Source: Acidocella sp. (GTDB taxonomy: Bacteria; Pseudomonadota; Alphaproteobacteria; Acetobacterales; Acetobacteraceae). Taken from it: a stretch of DNA of 64,000 nt. Position numbers and translations under genes: made by a program. The stretch spans positions 18,973 to 82,972 of the forward strand of contig JARLIK010000035.1 in the NCBI GenBank assembly GCA_031291755.1. The letters run 5' to 3'. The notes beneath the pieces were generated by a model that saw only the letters and a program-made list of their open reading frames with translations, made no database searches and had not been told where the DNA came from. Numbering within the stretch: the first letter of the stretch is position 1; the number at the start of each line of letters is the position of its first letter. Of this stretch, positions 21,719 through 30,565 are shown one piece after another.

Positions 21719-23227
21719 ATGAAACCAACGGGTTTCCTCTTTTCGCCGGCTTTGATGGGTGCTGTTCTGGCTCTGAGCGCTTGCGCGGTAGGGCCTGACT
21801 ATCATGCGCCAGCCGCTCCGGCGGTTGCCTCCATCACCCCAGCGCCTTTACCGCCTGCTACCATCAAGGCCGATGGTACGGCGCAAAATTTTGTGTCGGG
21901 CGGGGATATTTCCGGCGAATGGTGGAGTCTGTTCCACTCCAAGGAATTGAACGCGCTGATCAATGCGGCGCTGGCCAACAACCCGACTTTGCAAGCTTCT
22001 CAACAGACCTTGGTTGAGGCGCAGGAAAATGTGCGGGCGGCTTACGGGCAGTTGCTCCCCGCAGTCTCGGGCAGTTTGCAGGACGAGCGTCAGCAAGCCT
22101 CAGCCGCCTCGGCGGCGGCGTTTGGCGGCAGTGCCACGAAAGCAATTGCCCCTTATACGCTTTACAATGCTTCGTTGAGTGTTTCCTACGGCGTTGATAT
22201 CTGGGGTGGGGCGCGCCGCGATGTTGAAAGTTTGCAGGCGCAGGCTGACTATCAGCGTTATGAGCTGGAAGCGGCCTATCTTTCATTGACCGCCAATATC
22301 GTGACAGCGGCGGTGAATGAAGCGTCATTGCATGCGCAAATTGACGCCACCAACGTCATTATCGCTGCCGAGCAAAAGCAGCTTGATATTCTCAACCGGC
22401 AATATGCGCTGGGCGGTGTACCTAAAGCCAATATTATCAGTGAACAAGCCACATTGGCCACCACGCAGGCAACTCTGCCGCCGCTGCAATCGCAACTAGC
22501 GCAAATTCGTAATCAGTTAACTGATTACGTTGGCAAGTTTCCCTCGGATTTCCATGAAGCTGATTTCACTCTGGCGAGTTTGCAACTGCCGGATGAACTT
22601 CCCGCCAGCCTGCCATCCGCTCTGGTCAATCAACGGCCTGATATTCAGGCGGCAGCCCAGCAATTGCATGAGGCGTCGGCCAATGTTGGTGTCGCAACGG
22701 CGCAAATGCTGCCGCAAATTACACTTTCAGCCAGCATTGGCCACGATGCTCTGACAACCGCCAGCCTGTTTACCCCGCAAACTCTGCTCTGGAGTCTGGT
22801 GGCCGGCGTTACACAACCGATCTTTGAAGGTGGCGAGCTGGCGGCCAAACGTAAGGCTTCAATTGCCGCCCTGCATGTTGCCGGTTCACAATATCAGGCC
22901 ACTGTACTGTCGGCTTTCCAGAATGTGGCTGATGCTTTGCAGGCGTTGCAGTTTGACGCTCAGACATTACAGGCAGCGCAGTTGGCCGAGGACTCATCGG
23001 CGCAAAGCCTGGCGGTAACCCAAAGCCAATTCAAATACGGCAGTCAACCGTTCACGGCAGTGCTCACCGCGCAAGCCACTTACCAGAATGCATTGATCGC
23101 ACGGGTAAAAGCGCAGGCGGTACGTCTGGCTGATACGGCGGCGCTGTTTCAGGCGCTGGGTGGTGGCTGGTGGCATCGTGACGATGTGAGTGAAGCGGTT
23201 AAAACTTGTTGCGGGATCATTCCATGA
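21719..23227 (+). CDS. Outer-membrane efflux lipoprotein (NodT/OprM family)
   Basis: A 502-aa TolC-like channel subunit. The signal peptide ends in the lipobox LSAC (lipidated C22), followed by AVGPDYHAP, a hallmark of NodT-type factors. Two OEP repeats are visible: the first around residues 70-260 (NNPTLQASQQTLVEAQENVR) and the second around 290-480 (RPDIQAAAQQLHEASANVGV). It joins the downstream adaptor and pump to form a tripartite exporter across both membranes. Its end overlaps the frame of the adaptor's upstream region, and the adaptor ATG is 22 bases after this stop. Confidence 0.93.
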   Translation: MKPTGFLFSPALMGAVLALSACAVGPDYHAPAAPAVASITPAPLPPATIKADGTAQNFVSGGDISGEWWSLFHSKELNALINAALANNPTLQASQQTLVEAQENVRAAYGQLLPAVSGSLQDERQQASAASAAAFGGSATKAIAPYTLYNASLSVSYGVDIWGGARRDVESLQAQADYQRYELEAAYLSLTANIVTAAVNEASLHAQIDATNVIIAAEQKQLDILNRQYALGGVPKANIISEQATLATTQATLPPLQSQLAQIRNQLTDYVGKFPSDFHEADFTLASLQLPDELPASLPSALVNQRPDIQAAAQQLHEASANVGVATAQMLPQITLSASIGHDALTTASLFTPQTLLWSLVAGVTQPIFEGGELAAKRKASIAALHVAGSQYQATVLSAFQNVADALQALQFDAQTLQAAQLAEDSSAQSLAVTQSQFKYGSQPFTAVLTAQATYQNALIARVKAQAVRLADTAALFQALGGGWWHRDDVSEAVKTCCGIIP

Positions 23228-23249
23228 TGAAATTCATAAAGGCGTTGTC

Positions 23250-24377
23250 ATGATCAAGCGTCTCATTATCATGCTGCTCGCGGTGGTGATCGTTTTTGGT
23301 CTCATCTTCGGGTATGGCACCTTCAAAGGCATCATGATCGGCAAATTTCTCGCCACGCTGGCTAACCCGCCGCAGACCGTTGCCACCATCACGGCCGCTG
23401 AATCTCCGTGGCAGCCTGCCATCAATTCCGTCGGCAGTGTTGTAGCTATCAACGGTGCGAATATTTCCTCTGAAGTTGCGGGGATCGTCGATACCATCGA
23501 TTTCAAGTCGGGCGACAATGTTGCCGCCGGCGCCTTGCTTGCCACCCTGCGGCTGAATAACGATAGCGCGATACTTGCCCAGTTGCAGGCCACGGCGAAG
23601 CTCGATGCGATTACCTATCAGCGTGACCTTAAGCAATTGCAGGCGGATGCTGTGAGTCAGGCGCAGGTAGATACTGATAAAGCCACGCTTGATGCCGCCG
23701 AGGCGCAAGTGCACGCGCAACAGGCTCTCATCGACGAGAAGCAAATTAAGGCACCGTTCGCCGGAACACTCGGCATCAGGCAAGTGAATATTGGCCAGTA
23801 TCTGAGTGCGGGAACGCAAGTTGTGACGCTGCAGCAGCTAAATCCCCTGTTCGTGGATTTTTATGTGCCGCAGCAGGCGCTGGCGCAACTCAGCGTAGGG
23901 CAGGCAGTAACAGTCAAGGTGGATGCCTTTGCCGGTCAGATTTTTACCGGCAAAATCTCATCGGTTAATTCTGCGGTTGATACCACCACCCGCACCGTGC
24001 AGGTTCGCGCCACGATCGATAACGATAAATTGCTGTTGCGGCCTGGAATGTTTGCCACAGTGAGTATCAACGTCGGGGCGCCCAACAATCTCATCACGCT
24101 GCCGCAGACGGTCATCACCTATAACCCGTATGGCGATACGGTTTTCACGGTCAGCCATGGTAAGGATGCCAATGGCAAGGATGAGTTGCTTGCCCATCAA
24201 GTATTCGTGCAGGTCGGTGACACGCGTGGCGACCAGATTGCCATTACCAAAGGTGTCAACCCGGGCGATGTGGTGGTCACGGCGGGGCAATTGAAGCTGC
24301 ATAACGGGTCCATCGTCACCATCAATAACGATATTGCGGTGAGCAACAGCCCCAATCCGAACCCGCCGAACGAATAG
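23250..24377 (+). CDS. RND efflux periplasmic adaptor (membrane fusion protein)
   Basis: A 375-aa adaptor. An N-terminal hydrophobic anchor (IIMLLAVVIVFGLIFGY) is followed by the lipoyl/barrel-sandwich half VVAINGANISSEVAGIVDTI. Next come an alpha-hairpin around residues 110-165 (heptad-like AQVDTDKATLDAAEAQVHAQ) and the second lipoyl half KAPFAGTLGIRQVNIGQYL. The beta-barrel and membrane-proximal domains (VQVRATIDNDKLLLRPGMF) complete it. I chose ATG 23250, with AAAGG upstream, over an upstream in-frame start that overlaps the outer-membrane gene. It links the RND pump to the outer-membrane channel. Confidence 0.92.
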   Translation: MIKRLIIMLLAVVIVFGLIFGYGTFKGIMIGKFLATLANPPQTVATITAAESPWQPAINSVGSVVAINGANISSEVAGIVDTIDFKSGDNVAAGALLATLRLNNDSAILAQLQATAKLDAITYQRDLKQLQADAVSQAQVDTDKATLDAAEAQVHAQQALIDEKQIKAPFAGTLGIRQVNIGQYLSAGTQVVTLQQLNPLFVDFYVPQQALAQLSVGQAVTVKVDAFAGQIFTGKISSVNSAVDTTTRTVQVRATIDNDKLLLRPGMFATVSINVGAPNNLITLPQTVITYNPYGDTVFTVSHGKDANGKDELLAHQVFVQVGDTRGDQIAITKGVNPGDVVVTAGQLKLHNGSIVTINNDIAVSNSPNPNPPNE

Positions 24378-24387
24378 AGCCAGGCCG

Positions 24388-27300
24388 ATGAAATTTTTCA
24401 CCGACCTTTTTATCAGACGTCCCGTGCTTGCCGTGGTGGTGAGCACGCTGATCCTGGTGCTTGGCCTGCGGGCGGTTGGCTCATTGCCGGTGCTGGAATA
24501 TCCGCAGACCGAAAACGCCACCATCACCATCACCACCACCTATCCCGGCGCATCGCCGGATGTGATCGCGGGGTTTATTACCACGCCGCTTGAGAATGCG
24601 GTTTCGCAGGTCAATGGCATCGACGACATCACCTCCAGCAGCCTGACCAGCCAGAGCGTCATCACGATCAATCTGGTGCTGAACCATAATGCGGATTCCG
24701 CCCTCACTGAAATCAGCTCGAAGGTCAATTCCGTCCTCAACCAGTTGCCCACTGGCACCCAGCAGCCGGTGCTGGTGCTTACTGTGGGGCAGACGATTGA
24801 TGCGATGTATATTGCTTTTCGAAGCTCGGTGCTGCAACCAAATCAAATTACTGATTATGTGACCCGGGTGGTGCAGCCGCAATTGCAAGCGGTAAATGGC
24901 GTGCAAACCGCCGAGATACTTGGCCCACAGAATTTTGCCATGCGTGTCTGGCTCGACCCCACCAAGCTTGCGGCCTATGGGCTGACAGCGTCGGACGTTA
25001 ACGCGGCATTGGCGAATAACGATTTCATTGCAGCCTTGGGCAACACCAAAGGCCAGATGACACAAATCACGCTGACCGCCTCTACTGGATTGCACAGTGC
25101 CGCGGAGTTTGAAAATCTGATTGTTAAACAGGCCAACGGCGCCATCATCCGGTTGAAGGATGTGGCGAAGGTTGAATTAGGCGCTGACGATTACGAACAG
25201 CATGTGACGTTTGATAATAAGAGCGGTGTGTTTATTGGGATTCAGGTGGCGCCCACCGCAAGTTTGTTGAACGTGATTGCCGGCGTCAAAAAAATTATGC
25301 CTACCATTCAAGCACAGCTTCCAACGGGTCTCGAGGTTTCCATCCCGTATGATTCGACAGAGTTTGTGAATGGCTCCATCCACGACGTGATCATGGCGCT
25401 GATCGAGGCGCTCGGGATTGTTACGCTGGTGGTGTTTGCCTTCCTGGGGTCGCCGCGCTCGGTCATCATTCCCGTCATCGCCATTCCGCTCTCGCTGGTT
25501 GGCGCGTTCGCGATGATGGCCACTCTGGGCTTCACGATCAATCTGCTCACCCTGCTGGCGCTGGTGCTGGCCATCGGGCTGGTGGTTGATGACGCCATCA
25601 TCGTGGTGGAAAACGTCAACCGGCATATGGACAATGGCGAAACGCCGTTCAACGCCGCCATCGAAGCCGCGCGCGAATTGGGCGGTCCGATCATCGCGAT
25701 GACGGTGGTGCTGATTGCGGTTTATGTTCCGATCGGATTTCAGTCGGGCCTGACCGGCGCATTGTTCACCGAATTCGCATTTACCCTGGCGGGTGCAGTG
25801 ACCATTTCGGCTATTATCGCGCTGACCCTGACCCCGATGATGAGTTCAAAGATTCTCAAGCCGATTGATCGCGATCATCCATCCTGGGACAGCAAGATCG
25901 TCAGCTTCATCGACCGCCAGTTTGGCCGGATCCAAAGGTTTTATAGCAGGCTTCTACAAGGCAGCTTAAATAACGTACCGCTTGTGATGATATTTGCGGT
26001 GGCTATTTTCATTAGCATTTACTTCCTCGCCAAAGGCGCTACCGCAGAACTAGCGCCGCAGGAAGACCAGGGCATTGTGATCATGTTCGCGACCTCCGCC
26101 CCGAACGCCACCATCCCGCAAAAAACCATGTGGGACGAGCGTTTGAATGCGATGATGCTGGCGCATTCCGAAGCCGCTGGAACCTTCCAGATCGATGTTC
26201 CTGGTCAGGATATTCTGGGCGTAGTAATGAAACCTTGGGATGAGCGCACCACCAGCTCAACGCAACTTCAAAATGCCTTGCAAGCCGAGGCCAATGCCAA
26301 AATTGCTGGTCAGCAGATTGTGGCGTTCCAACCGCCGTCGCTGCCTGGCTCTAACGGTTTGCCGATTGGGTTTGTGCTGAAAACCACCTCGGATTTCTCG
26401 CAGCTCTATCCGGTTTCGCAAAAATTCCTGACAGCTGCCTTAAAGACCGGAAAATTCATGTTTCTGCAAAGCGACTTGAAGCTGGATCAGCCGCAGGCGA
26501 CTGTGACGATTGACCGGGCCAAGGTCTCTGAACTTGGGCTGACGATGAGCAGCGTGGGCGCCGCACTTGGGGAAGCCTTAGGCGGCGGCTATGTGAATTA
26601 TTTCAGCCTCGATGGCCGGTCGTACAAGGTTATCCCGCAGGTGCAACGTAAGTTCCGCCTCAACGTCGCGGATTTGAATGACTACCCAATCACCTCGATC
26701 AACGGGATCAACGTGCCGCTGTCCTCGGTCGCCACCATCACAACATCGGTGATTCCAGAATCTATCAATCATTTCCAGCAACAAAACTCCGCCACCATCC
26801 AAGGTGTTGCGGCCCCTGGCGTTTCGGAACAGGAGGCGCTGGCCACTTTGCAGCAAGTAGCTGCCCAAACCTTGCCGACTGGTTACAGTGAGGATTATGC
26901 CGGACCGTTGCGGCAATATGTGCAGGAAAATGCCAGCTTCATCGTTACCTTCGGTTTCGCAGTGATCATCATTTTCCTGGCGCTGGCGGCGTTGTTTAAT
27001 TCATTCCGTGACCCGCTGATTATCTTGGTGTCGGTGCCGATGTCGATCGCTGGGGCTTTGGTATTTATCTATCTCGGCTTTGGCGGCGTATCATTAAACA
27101 TCTATACCGAGGTCGGGCTGGTGACGCTGATGGGTCTGGTCAGCAAGCACGGCATTCTGATGGTCGAGGTGGCCAATGAAGCCCGTTATGCCGGCATGGC
27201 CAAGCGCGCTGCCATCGAACACGCGGCCAACATCCGGCTCAGGCCGATTTTAATGACTACGGCGGCGATGGTGCTGGGCGTGCTGCCGCTGGTGCTGGCC

Positions 27301-27456
27301 AGCGGGGCAGGGGCGGCGGCGCGGGTAAACATGGGCGTGGTGATCGCCGGCGGCCTCTCAATCGGCACGATGTTTACCCTGTTTGTGGTCCCGGCGGTGT
27401 ATATGGTGCTCTCAGGCCCCAAGATCCCAACCGCCTCGGCCACCCAAGCCACCTAG
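24388..27456 (+). CDS. RND multidrug efflux permease (HAE-1 family)
   Basis: The 1022-aa inner-membrane proton antiporter has 12 transmembrane helices and two large periplasmic loops. FFTDLFIRRPVLAVVVSTLI is the usual N-terminus. GLVVDDAIIVVENVNRHM supplies the paired Asp of the proton relay in TM4, and LMGLVSKHGILMVEVANEA supplies the Lys in TM10. Length and motifs match AcrB/MexI-type pumps, closer in wording to the MexI/VexF branch. It completes a TetR-controlled tripartite pump. Substrates cannot be read from the sequence. Confidence 0.94.
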   Translation: MKFFTDLFIRRPVLAVVVSTLILVLGLRAVGSLPVLEYPQTENATITITTTYPGASPDVIAGFITTPLENAVSQVNGIDDITSSSLTSQSVITINLVLNHNADSALTEISSKVNSVLNQLPTGTQQPVLVLTVGQTIDAMYIAFRSSVLQPNQITDYVTRVVQPQLQAVNGVQTAEILGPQNFAMRVWLDPTKLAAYGLTASDVNAALANNDFIAALGNTKGQMTQITLTASTGLHSAAEFENLIVKQANGAIIRLKDVAKVELGADDYEQHVTFDNKSGVFIGIQVAPTASLLNVIAGVKKIMPTIQAQLPTGLEVSIPYDSTEFVNGSIHDVIMALIEALGIVTLVVFAFLGSPRSVIIPVIAIPLSLVGAFAMMATLGFTINLLTLLALVLAIGLVVDDAIIVVENVNRHMDNGETPFNAAIEAARELGGPIIAMTVVLIAVYVPIGFQSGLTGALFTEFAFTLAGAVTISAIIALTLTPMMSSKILKPIDRDHPSWDSKIVSFIDRQFGRIQRFYSRLLQGSLNNVPLVMIFAVAIFISIYFLAKGATAELAPQEDQGIVIMFATSAPNATIPQKTMWDERLNAMMLAHSEAAGTFQIDVPGQDILGVVMKPWDERTTSSTQLQNALQAEANAKIAGQQIVAFQPPSLPGSNGLPIGFVLKTTSDFSQLYPVSQKFLTAALKTGKFMFLQSDLKLDQPQATVTIDRAKVSELGLTMSSVGAALGEALGGGYVNYFSLDGRSYKVIPQVQRKFRLNVADLNDYPITSINGINVPLSSVATITTSVIPESINHFQQQNSATIQGVAAPGVSEQEALATLQQVAAQTLPTGYSEDYAGPLRQYVQENASFIVTFGFAVIIIFLALAALFNSFRDPLIILVSVPMSIAGALVFIYLGFGGVSLNIYTEVGLVTLMGLVSKHGILMVEVANEARYAGMAKRAAIEHAANIRLRPILMTTAAMVLGVLPLVLASGAGAAARVNMGVVIAGGLSIGTMFTLFVVPAVYMVLSGPKIPTASATQAT

Positions 27457-27502
27457 CCCCCTTCTCAAAACCACCTGTTTTGTGGCACGTTAAAATTGTG
27501 TC

Positions 27503-28255
27503 ATGAAAAAAAATACAACCAATGGTTTCTCTGATGCGACGATGTTCAGCACATTGTCGCCCGAAATTCGCCCCACCGCCCCAGCCGCCAGCTTGGCCGG
27601 GCATCGTGAACGGTTGCGCTCCCGGCTGATTAGCGCCGGGCCGGATTCTCTGGCTGACCATGAAATGATCGAGATGGTGCTGTTTTTGGCCATCCCGCGC
27701 CGTGACACCAAGCAACTGGCGCGTTTCCTGATTGCCCGGTTCGGCAGCTTCGCGGCGGTTATTTCCGCCAGTGTGCCAGATTTGCTGGCGATGGAAGGGT
27801 TGGGGGAGGCGGGCGTCGCCGCATTGAAAATCGTGCAGGCCGGCTCGCAGCGTCTCGCCCGTGCCGAGGTTTTATACCGCCCGGTGCTGAGCAATTGGGA
27901 ACGGTTGATGGAATATCTGCAGGCGGTGCTGGCCCGCGAGAAGGTGGAGCAGTTCCGGATTTTGTTTCTCGATAACCGCAACCGCCTGCTGGCGGATCAG
28001 GCCCAGGCGAAGGGGACCGTGAACCACACGCCGGTTTATCCGCGCGAGGTGGTGCGGCGGGCGCTGGAATTGCACGCTACCGCCATCATCCTGGTGCATA
28101 ACCACCCGAGCGGTGACCCATCGCCCAGCACCGACGACATCGACATGACTAAGGAGATTAAAAAGGCCGCAGCGGCGCTCAGCATCGTGCTGCACGACCA
28201 TGTGATCGTGGGCAACGGCCAGTGGCTGAGCTTCCGCAAAACCGGGCTGTTATGA
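27503..28255 (+). CDS. radC: RadC-family JAB/MPN domain protein
   Basis: A 250-aa RadC. Residues about 30-115 form the UPF0758 N-terminal helix-hairpin-helix-like part (LLAMEGLGEAGVAALKIV). Residues about 125-250 are the JAMM metalloprotease-like domain with HNHPSGDPSPSTDDID, which has all the metal-binding residues. The family was named for DNA repair, but its biochemical role is unproven. The stop codon overlaps the convergent methyltransferase stop (TTATGA). Confidence 0.92.
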   Translation: MKKNTTNGFSDATMFSTLSPEIRPTAPAASLAGHRERLRSRLISAGPDSLADHEMIEMVLFLAIPRRDTKQLARFLIARFGSFAAVISASVPDLLAMEGLGEAGVAALKIVQAGSQRLARAEVLYRPVLSNWERLMEYLQAVLAREKVEQFRILFLDNRNRLLADQAQAKGTVNHTPVYPREVVRRALELHATAIILVHNHPSGDPSPSTDDIDMTKEIKKAAAALSIVLHDHVIVGNGQWLSFRKTGLL

Positions 28256-29029
28256 CGCCCAGCCGGTCATGATCGCCATCCGCAGCGTCGCCATGTATCG
28301 GCCCTTGCGCCGGGGAAGTTGCTCGAGTGCAGCGGGAAACATCGCACGGGGCGGAATTTTGCGGGAACGCGCCTGCACCGCGTTGGTCTCGCCGGCTTGG
28401 CGCAGCTCGTGCAGCAAGGCCAACGGGCTGGCGTACAAAAATTCAATTTCTTCAACATCAGCCACCGGCAAAGCAAACCCCGCCCGTTGCAGTAATCCGG
28501 CGCAGTCGCGTAAGTCAGGAAACGGCGAGACGCGCGGGTTGACCGCGCCGGTGAGATCATGCTCGGCCTCCAGCAGCGCGGTGCGCAAATCCTGCAATGT
28601 GCCCAACGTCGGCATACTGGCTAAAAACAACCCATTGGGCCGCAGCGCCCGGCGTAGCTGGATGAGCGTGCCGGGCAGGTCATTTATCCAATGCAGGCTC
28701 AAATGCGCGACGATCAAATCGAATGTCTTGTCGCCAAACGGCAACGCCTCACCATCGACCGCCAAAGCCATGCCACCCGCCCGTGCTGCCATGGCGCCCG
28801 ATAGATCGGCGGAGACCACAGCCATGCCGCGTGCGGCCAATGAAGGCGCCACGCTGCTGCGGCCACCAAAATCCAGCGCCGTTTTAAAAGTGGTTTTGGT
28901 ATCATCCAGCCGGTCCAGCAATCGCGCCGCCAGGTCATCAAGCACCGGCGCCAATGTGGCTACGGTGGCCGCCGCCCGCGCCCGGTGGTGCCGCACTGCT
29001 CGCGTATCGAAAATATCAGCACCACTCAC
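28250..29029 (-). CDS. SAM-dependent methyltransferase, BioC/NDUFAF5-like
   Basis: A 259-aa class I methyltransferase. The SAM-binding motif I is degenerate but recognisable (TALDFGGRSSVAPSLAARG), then an acidic end of strand 2 (VVSADLSGAM) and the post-motif FDLIVAHLSLHWINDLPG. The HWxNDLPG wording is typical of BioC-like and NDUFAF5-like proteins of alphaproteobacteria; NDUFAF5 is a complex I assembly factor. I use the GTG at 29029 (VSGADIFDTRAV) because homologues start close to the FDR/FDT motif. The start is only four bases from the divergent ComF gene start, so the longer open frame upstream is unlikely to be translated. Confidence 0.8.
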   Translation of the reverse strand: MSGADIFDTRAVRHHRARAAATVATLAPVLDDLAARLLDRLDDTKTTFKTALDFGGRSSVAPSLAARGMAVVSADLSGAMAARAGGMALAVDGEALPFGDKTFDLIVAHLSLHWINDLPGTLIQLRRALRPNGLFLASMPTLGTLQDLRTALLEAEHDLTGAVNPRVSPFPDLRDCAGLLQRAGFALPVADVEEIEFLYASPLALLHELRQAGETNAVQARSRKIPPRAMFPAALEQLPRRKGRYMATLRMAIMTGWAS

Positions 29030-29032
29030 TAC

Positions 29033-29779
29033 ATGACCCTTATCGCGTTCATCAGACCCATTGGCCGGGCGATCCTCGATACCCTGCTGCCGCCCAATTG
29101 TCTTGCCTGCGACGCACCGGTGGAAACCGACGGGCAATTTTGCCTGCCATGCTTTCGCAAAACCAACTTCATCTCGGCACCTTTATGCCATTGCTGCGGC
29201 GTGCCGCTGCCGTTTGGCGAGGCAGCCGGACATGGTGGTCTGTGTGGTGTGTGTGAGGCCGCACCACCGGCTTTCACCCAGGCCCGTGCCGCATTGCGCT
29301 ACGACGATGCCTCCAAACATCTCATCTTGCCTTTCAAATACGCCGACCGGACCGAAGCCGCCCGCGGACTGGCCATCCTCATGGCAAAAGCCGGTGCGGC
29401 GCTGCTGGCCCGTGCCGATGTGCTTGTCCCGGTGCCGCTGCATGTTTCGCGCCTGCGCCAACGCCGCTACAACCAGGCGGCGTTATTGGCCTCACAACTT
29501 AACCGGCTTGCCAAAAAGCCGGTGCAGCCCGACGCCTTGGTTCGTAACCGTGTCACCGTTCCGCTGGGCCCGCTGGGGTTTGAGGCGCGGCGGAGCGAAA
29601 TGCAGGATGCCATCACGGTGCGGGCCAAAAACATCGGCGGCAAAAACATCCTATTGATCGACGATATTCTGACTTCGGGCGCCACCGCCAACGCCTGCGC
29701 CCTGGCCCTGTTGGCGGCGGGTGCTGTGCGGGTGGACGTGCTCACCGCCGCGCGCGTGCCTGATCCGCGTCTCACGTAA
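29033..29779 (+). CDS. comF: ComF-family phosphoribosyltransferase-like protein
   Basis: A 248-aa protein with an N-terminal double zinc-ribbon (NCLACDAP, FCLPCF, LCHCCG, LCGVCE) and a C-terminal PRTase-fold domain (VPVPLHVSRLRQRRYNQAAL and the PRPP loop ILLIDDILTSGATANAC). In naturally competent bacteria ComF works with ComFA in DNA uptake; in many others the role is unknown. dprA, another competence-associated gene, is at 57.6 kb, but no uptake machinery is visible. It is divergent from a methyltransferase and followed by grxC. Confidence 0.9.
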   Translation: MTLIAFIRPIGRAILDTLLPPNCLACDAPVETDGQFCLPCFRKTNFISAPLCHCCGVPLPFGEAAGHGGLCGVCEAAPPAFTQARAALRYDDASKHLILPFKYADRTEAARGLAILMAKAGAALLARADVLVPVPLHVSRLRQRRYNQAALLASQLNRLAKKPVQPDALVRNRVTVPLGPLGFEARRSEMQDAITVRAKNIGGKNILLIDDILTSGATANACALALLAAGAVRVDVLTAARVPDPRLT

Positions 29780-29831
29780 CGCCCCCTTGCATCCGGCACG
29801 GTTCCGGCTAGATGACGTAACGGAGACATTT

Positions 29832-30089
29832 ATGCCGAAAATTGAAATCTATACCCAGTATTTTTGCCCGTATTGCGCCCGCGCCGTGAAGCTGCTGAGC
29901 GATAAGGGCGTGGAATTTACTGAAATTGACGCTCCGAACGGCTCGGCCGCTCGCAAAAGCGCTATCGAGCGTTCTGGCGGCCGTACCACTGTGCCGCAGA
30001 TCTTCATCGACGGTCAGGCCATCGGTGGATGCGACGAACTTGTGGCGCTGAACCGCGCCGGCAAGCTGGATATGATGTTGGCCGGATGA
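29832..30089 (+). CDS. grxC: Glutaredoxin 3
   Basis: An 85-aa dithiol glutaredoxin. The active site is C12-P-Y-C15, the cis-Pro motif is TTVPQIFID, and the glutathione-binding GGCDELVAL follows. It reduces disulfides and glutathionylated proteins at the expense of glutathione. The start is ATG 29832, with CGGAGA upstream. The stop overlaps the DUF1178 start (ATGA). Confidence 0.96.
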   Translation: MPKIEIYTQYFCPYCARAVKLLSDKGVEFTEIDAPNGSAARKSAIERSGGRTTVPQIFIDGQAIGGCDELVALNRAGKLDMMLAG

Positions 30090-30565
30090 TCCATTACCAA
30101 CTCCGCTGCGCTGGCTCTCACGAGTTCGACGGCTGGTTCAAAGACAGTGAGAATTTTGAACGCCAGGCCAAACGCAGCCTAATCGTGTGCCCAATCTGCG
30201 CCAGCACCAAAGTCGACCGCGCCCTGATGGCGCCGCGCTTGCGCAAAAAAGGCCGGGTGATCGACCATGACCCGCAGCCCGAAACCCCGCCGGTGCCCGC
30301 ACTGGTTGAGCCGACACCGCTGCAATCCACGGCCGGCATGATCCCGGACCAGGTGCGGGCCGTGCTGCATAAATTACGCGCCGAGGTGGAGAAAAGTTGC
30401 GATTACGTGGGCAATGAATTTGCCGCTGAGGCCCGTAAAATCCACCACGGCGAGGCTGAGCCGCGCGGGATTTACGGCGAAAGCACCGAGGAAGAAGCCG
30501 AGGCATTGGCGGATGATGGGATCGACGTGGCGCGCATCCCCTGGTTACCGCGGGCTGATAGCTAA
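30086..30565 (+). CDS. DUF1178 protein
   Basis: A 159-aa conserved alphaproteobacterial protein of unknown function. The N-terminus is IHYQLRCAGSHEFDGWFKDS, followed by a C-x2-C pair (VCPICAS) that with C7 may bind metal. The middle is a Pro-rich linker. The C-terminal part CDYVGNEFAAEARKIHHGEA, then YGEST, is diagnostic of the family. It is translationally coupled to glutaredoxin by an ATGA overlap, a pairing that recurs in related genomes and hints at a thiol or metal role (inference). Its stop overlaps the convergent VWA gene. Confidence 0.85.
   Translation: MIHYQLRCAGSHEFDGWFKDSENFERQAKRSLIVCPICASTKVDRALMAPRLRKKGRVIDHDPQPETPPVPALVEPTPLQSTAGMIPDQVRAVLHKLRAEVEKSCDYVGNEFAAEARKIHHGEAEPRGIYGESTEEEAEALADDGIDVARIPWLPRADS

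Noticed and set aside
27470..27500. Terminator after the RND pump gene
   Set aside because: CCAC/GTGG gives only a 4-bp stem with a long loop and no U-run; too weak to call.
29029..29137. Longer N-terminus for the methyltransferase
   Set aside because: It would overlap the ComF zinc-ribbon coding region on the other strand, and homologues begin close to the FDT/FDR motif.
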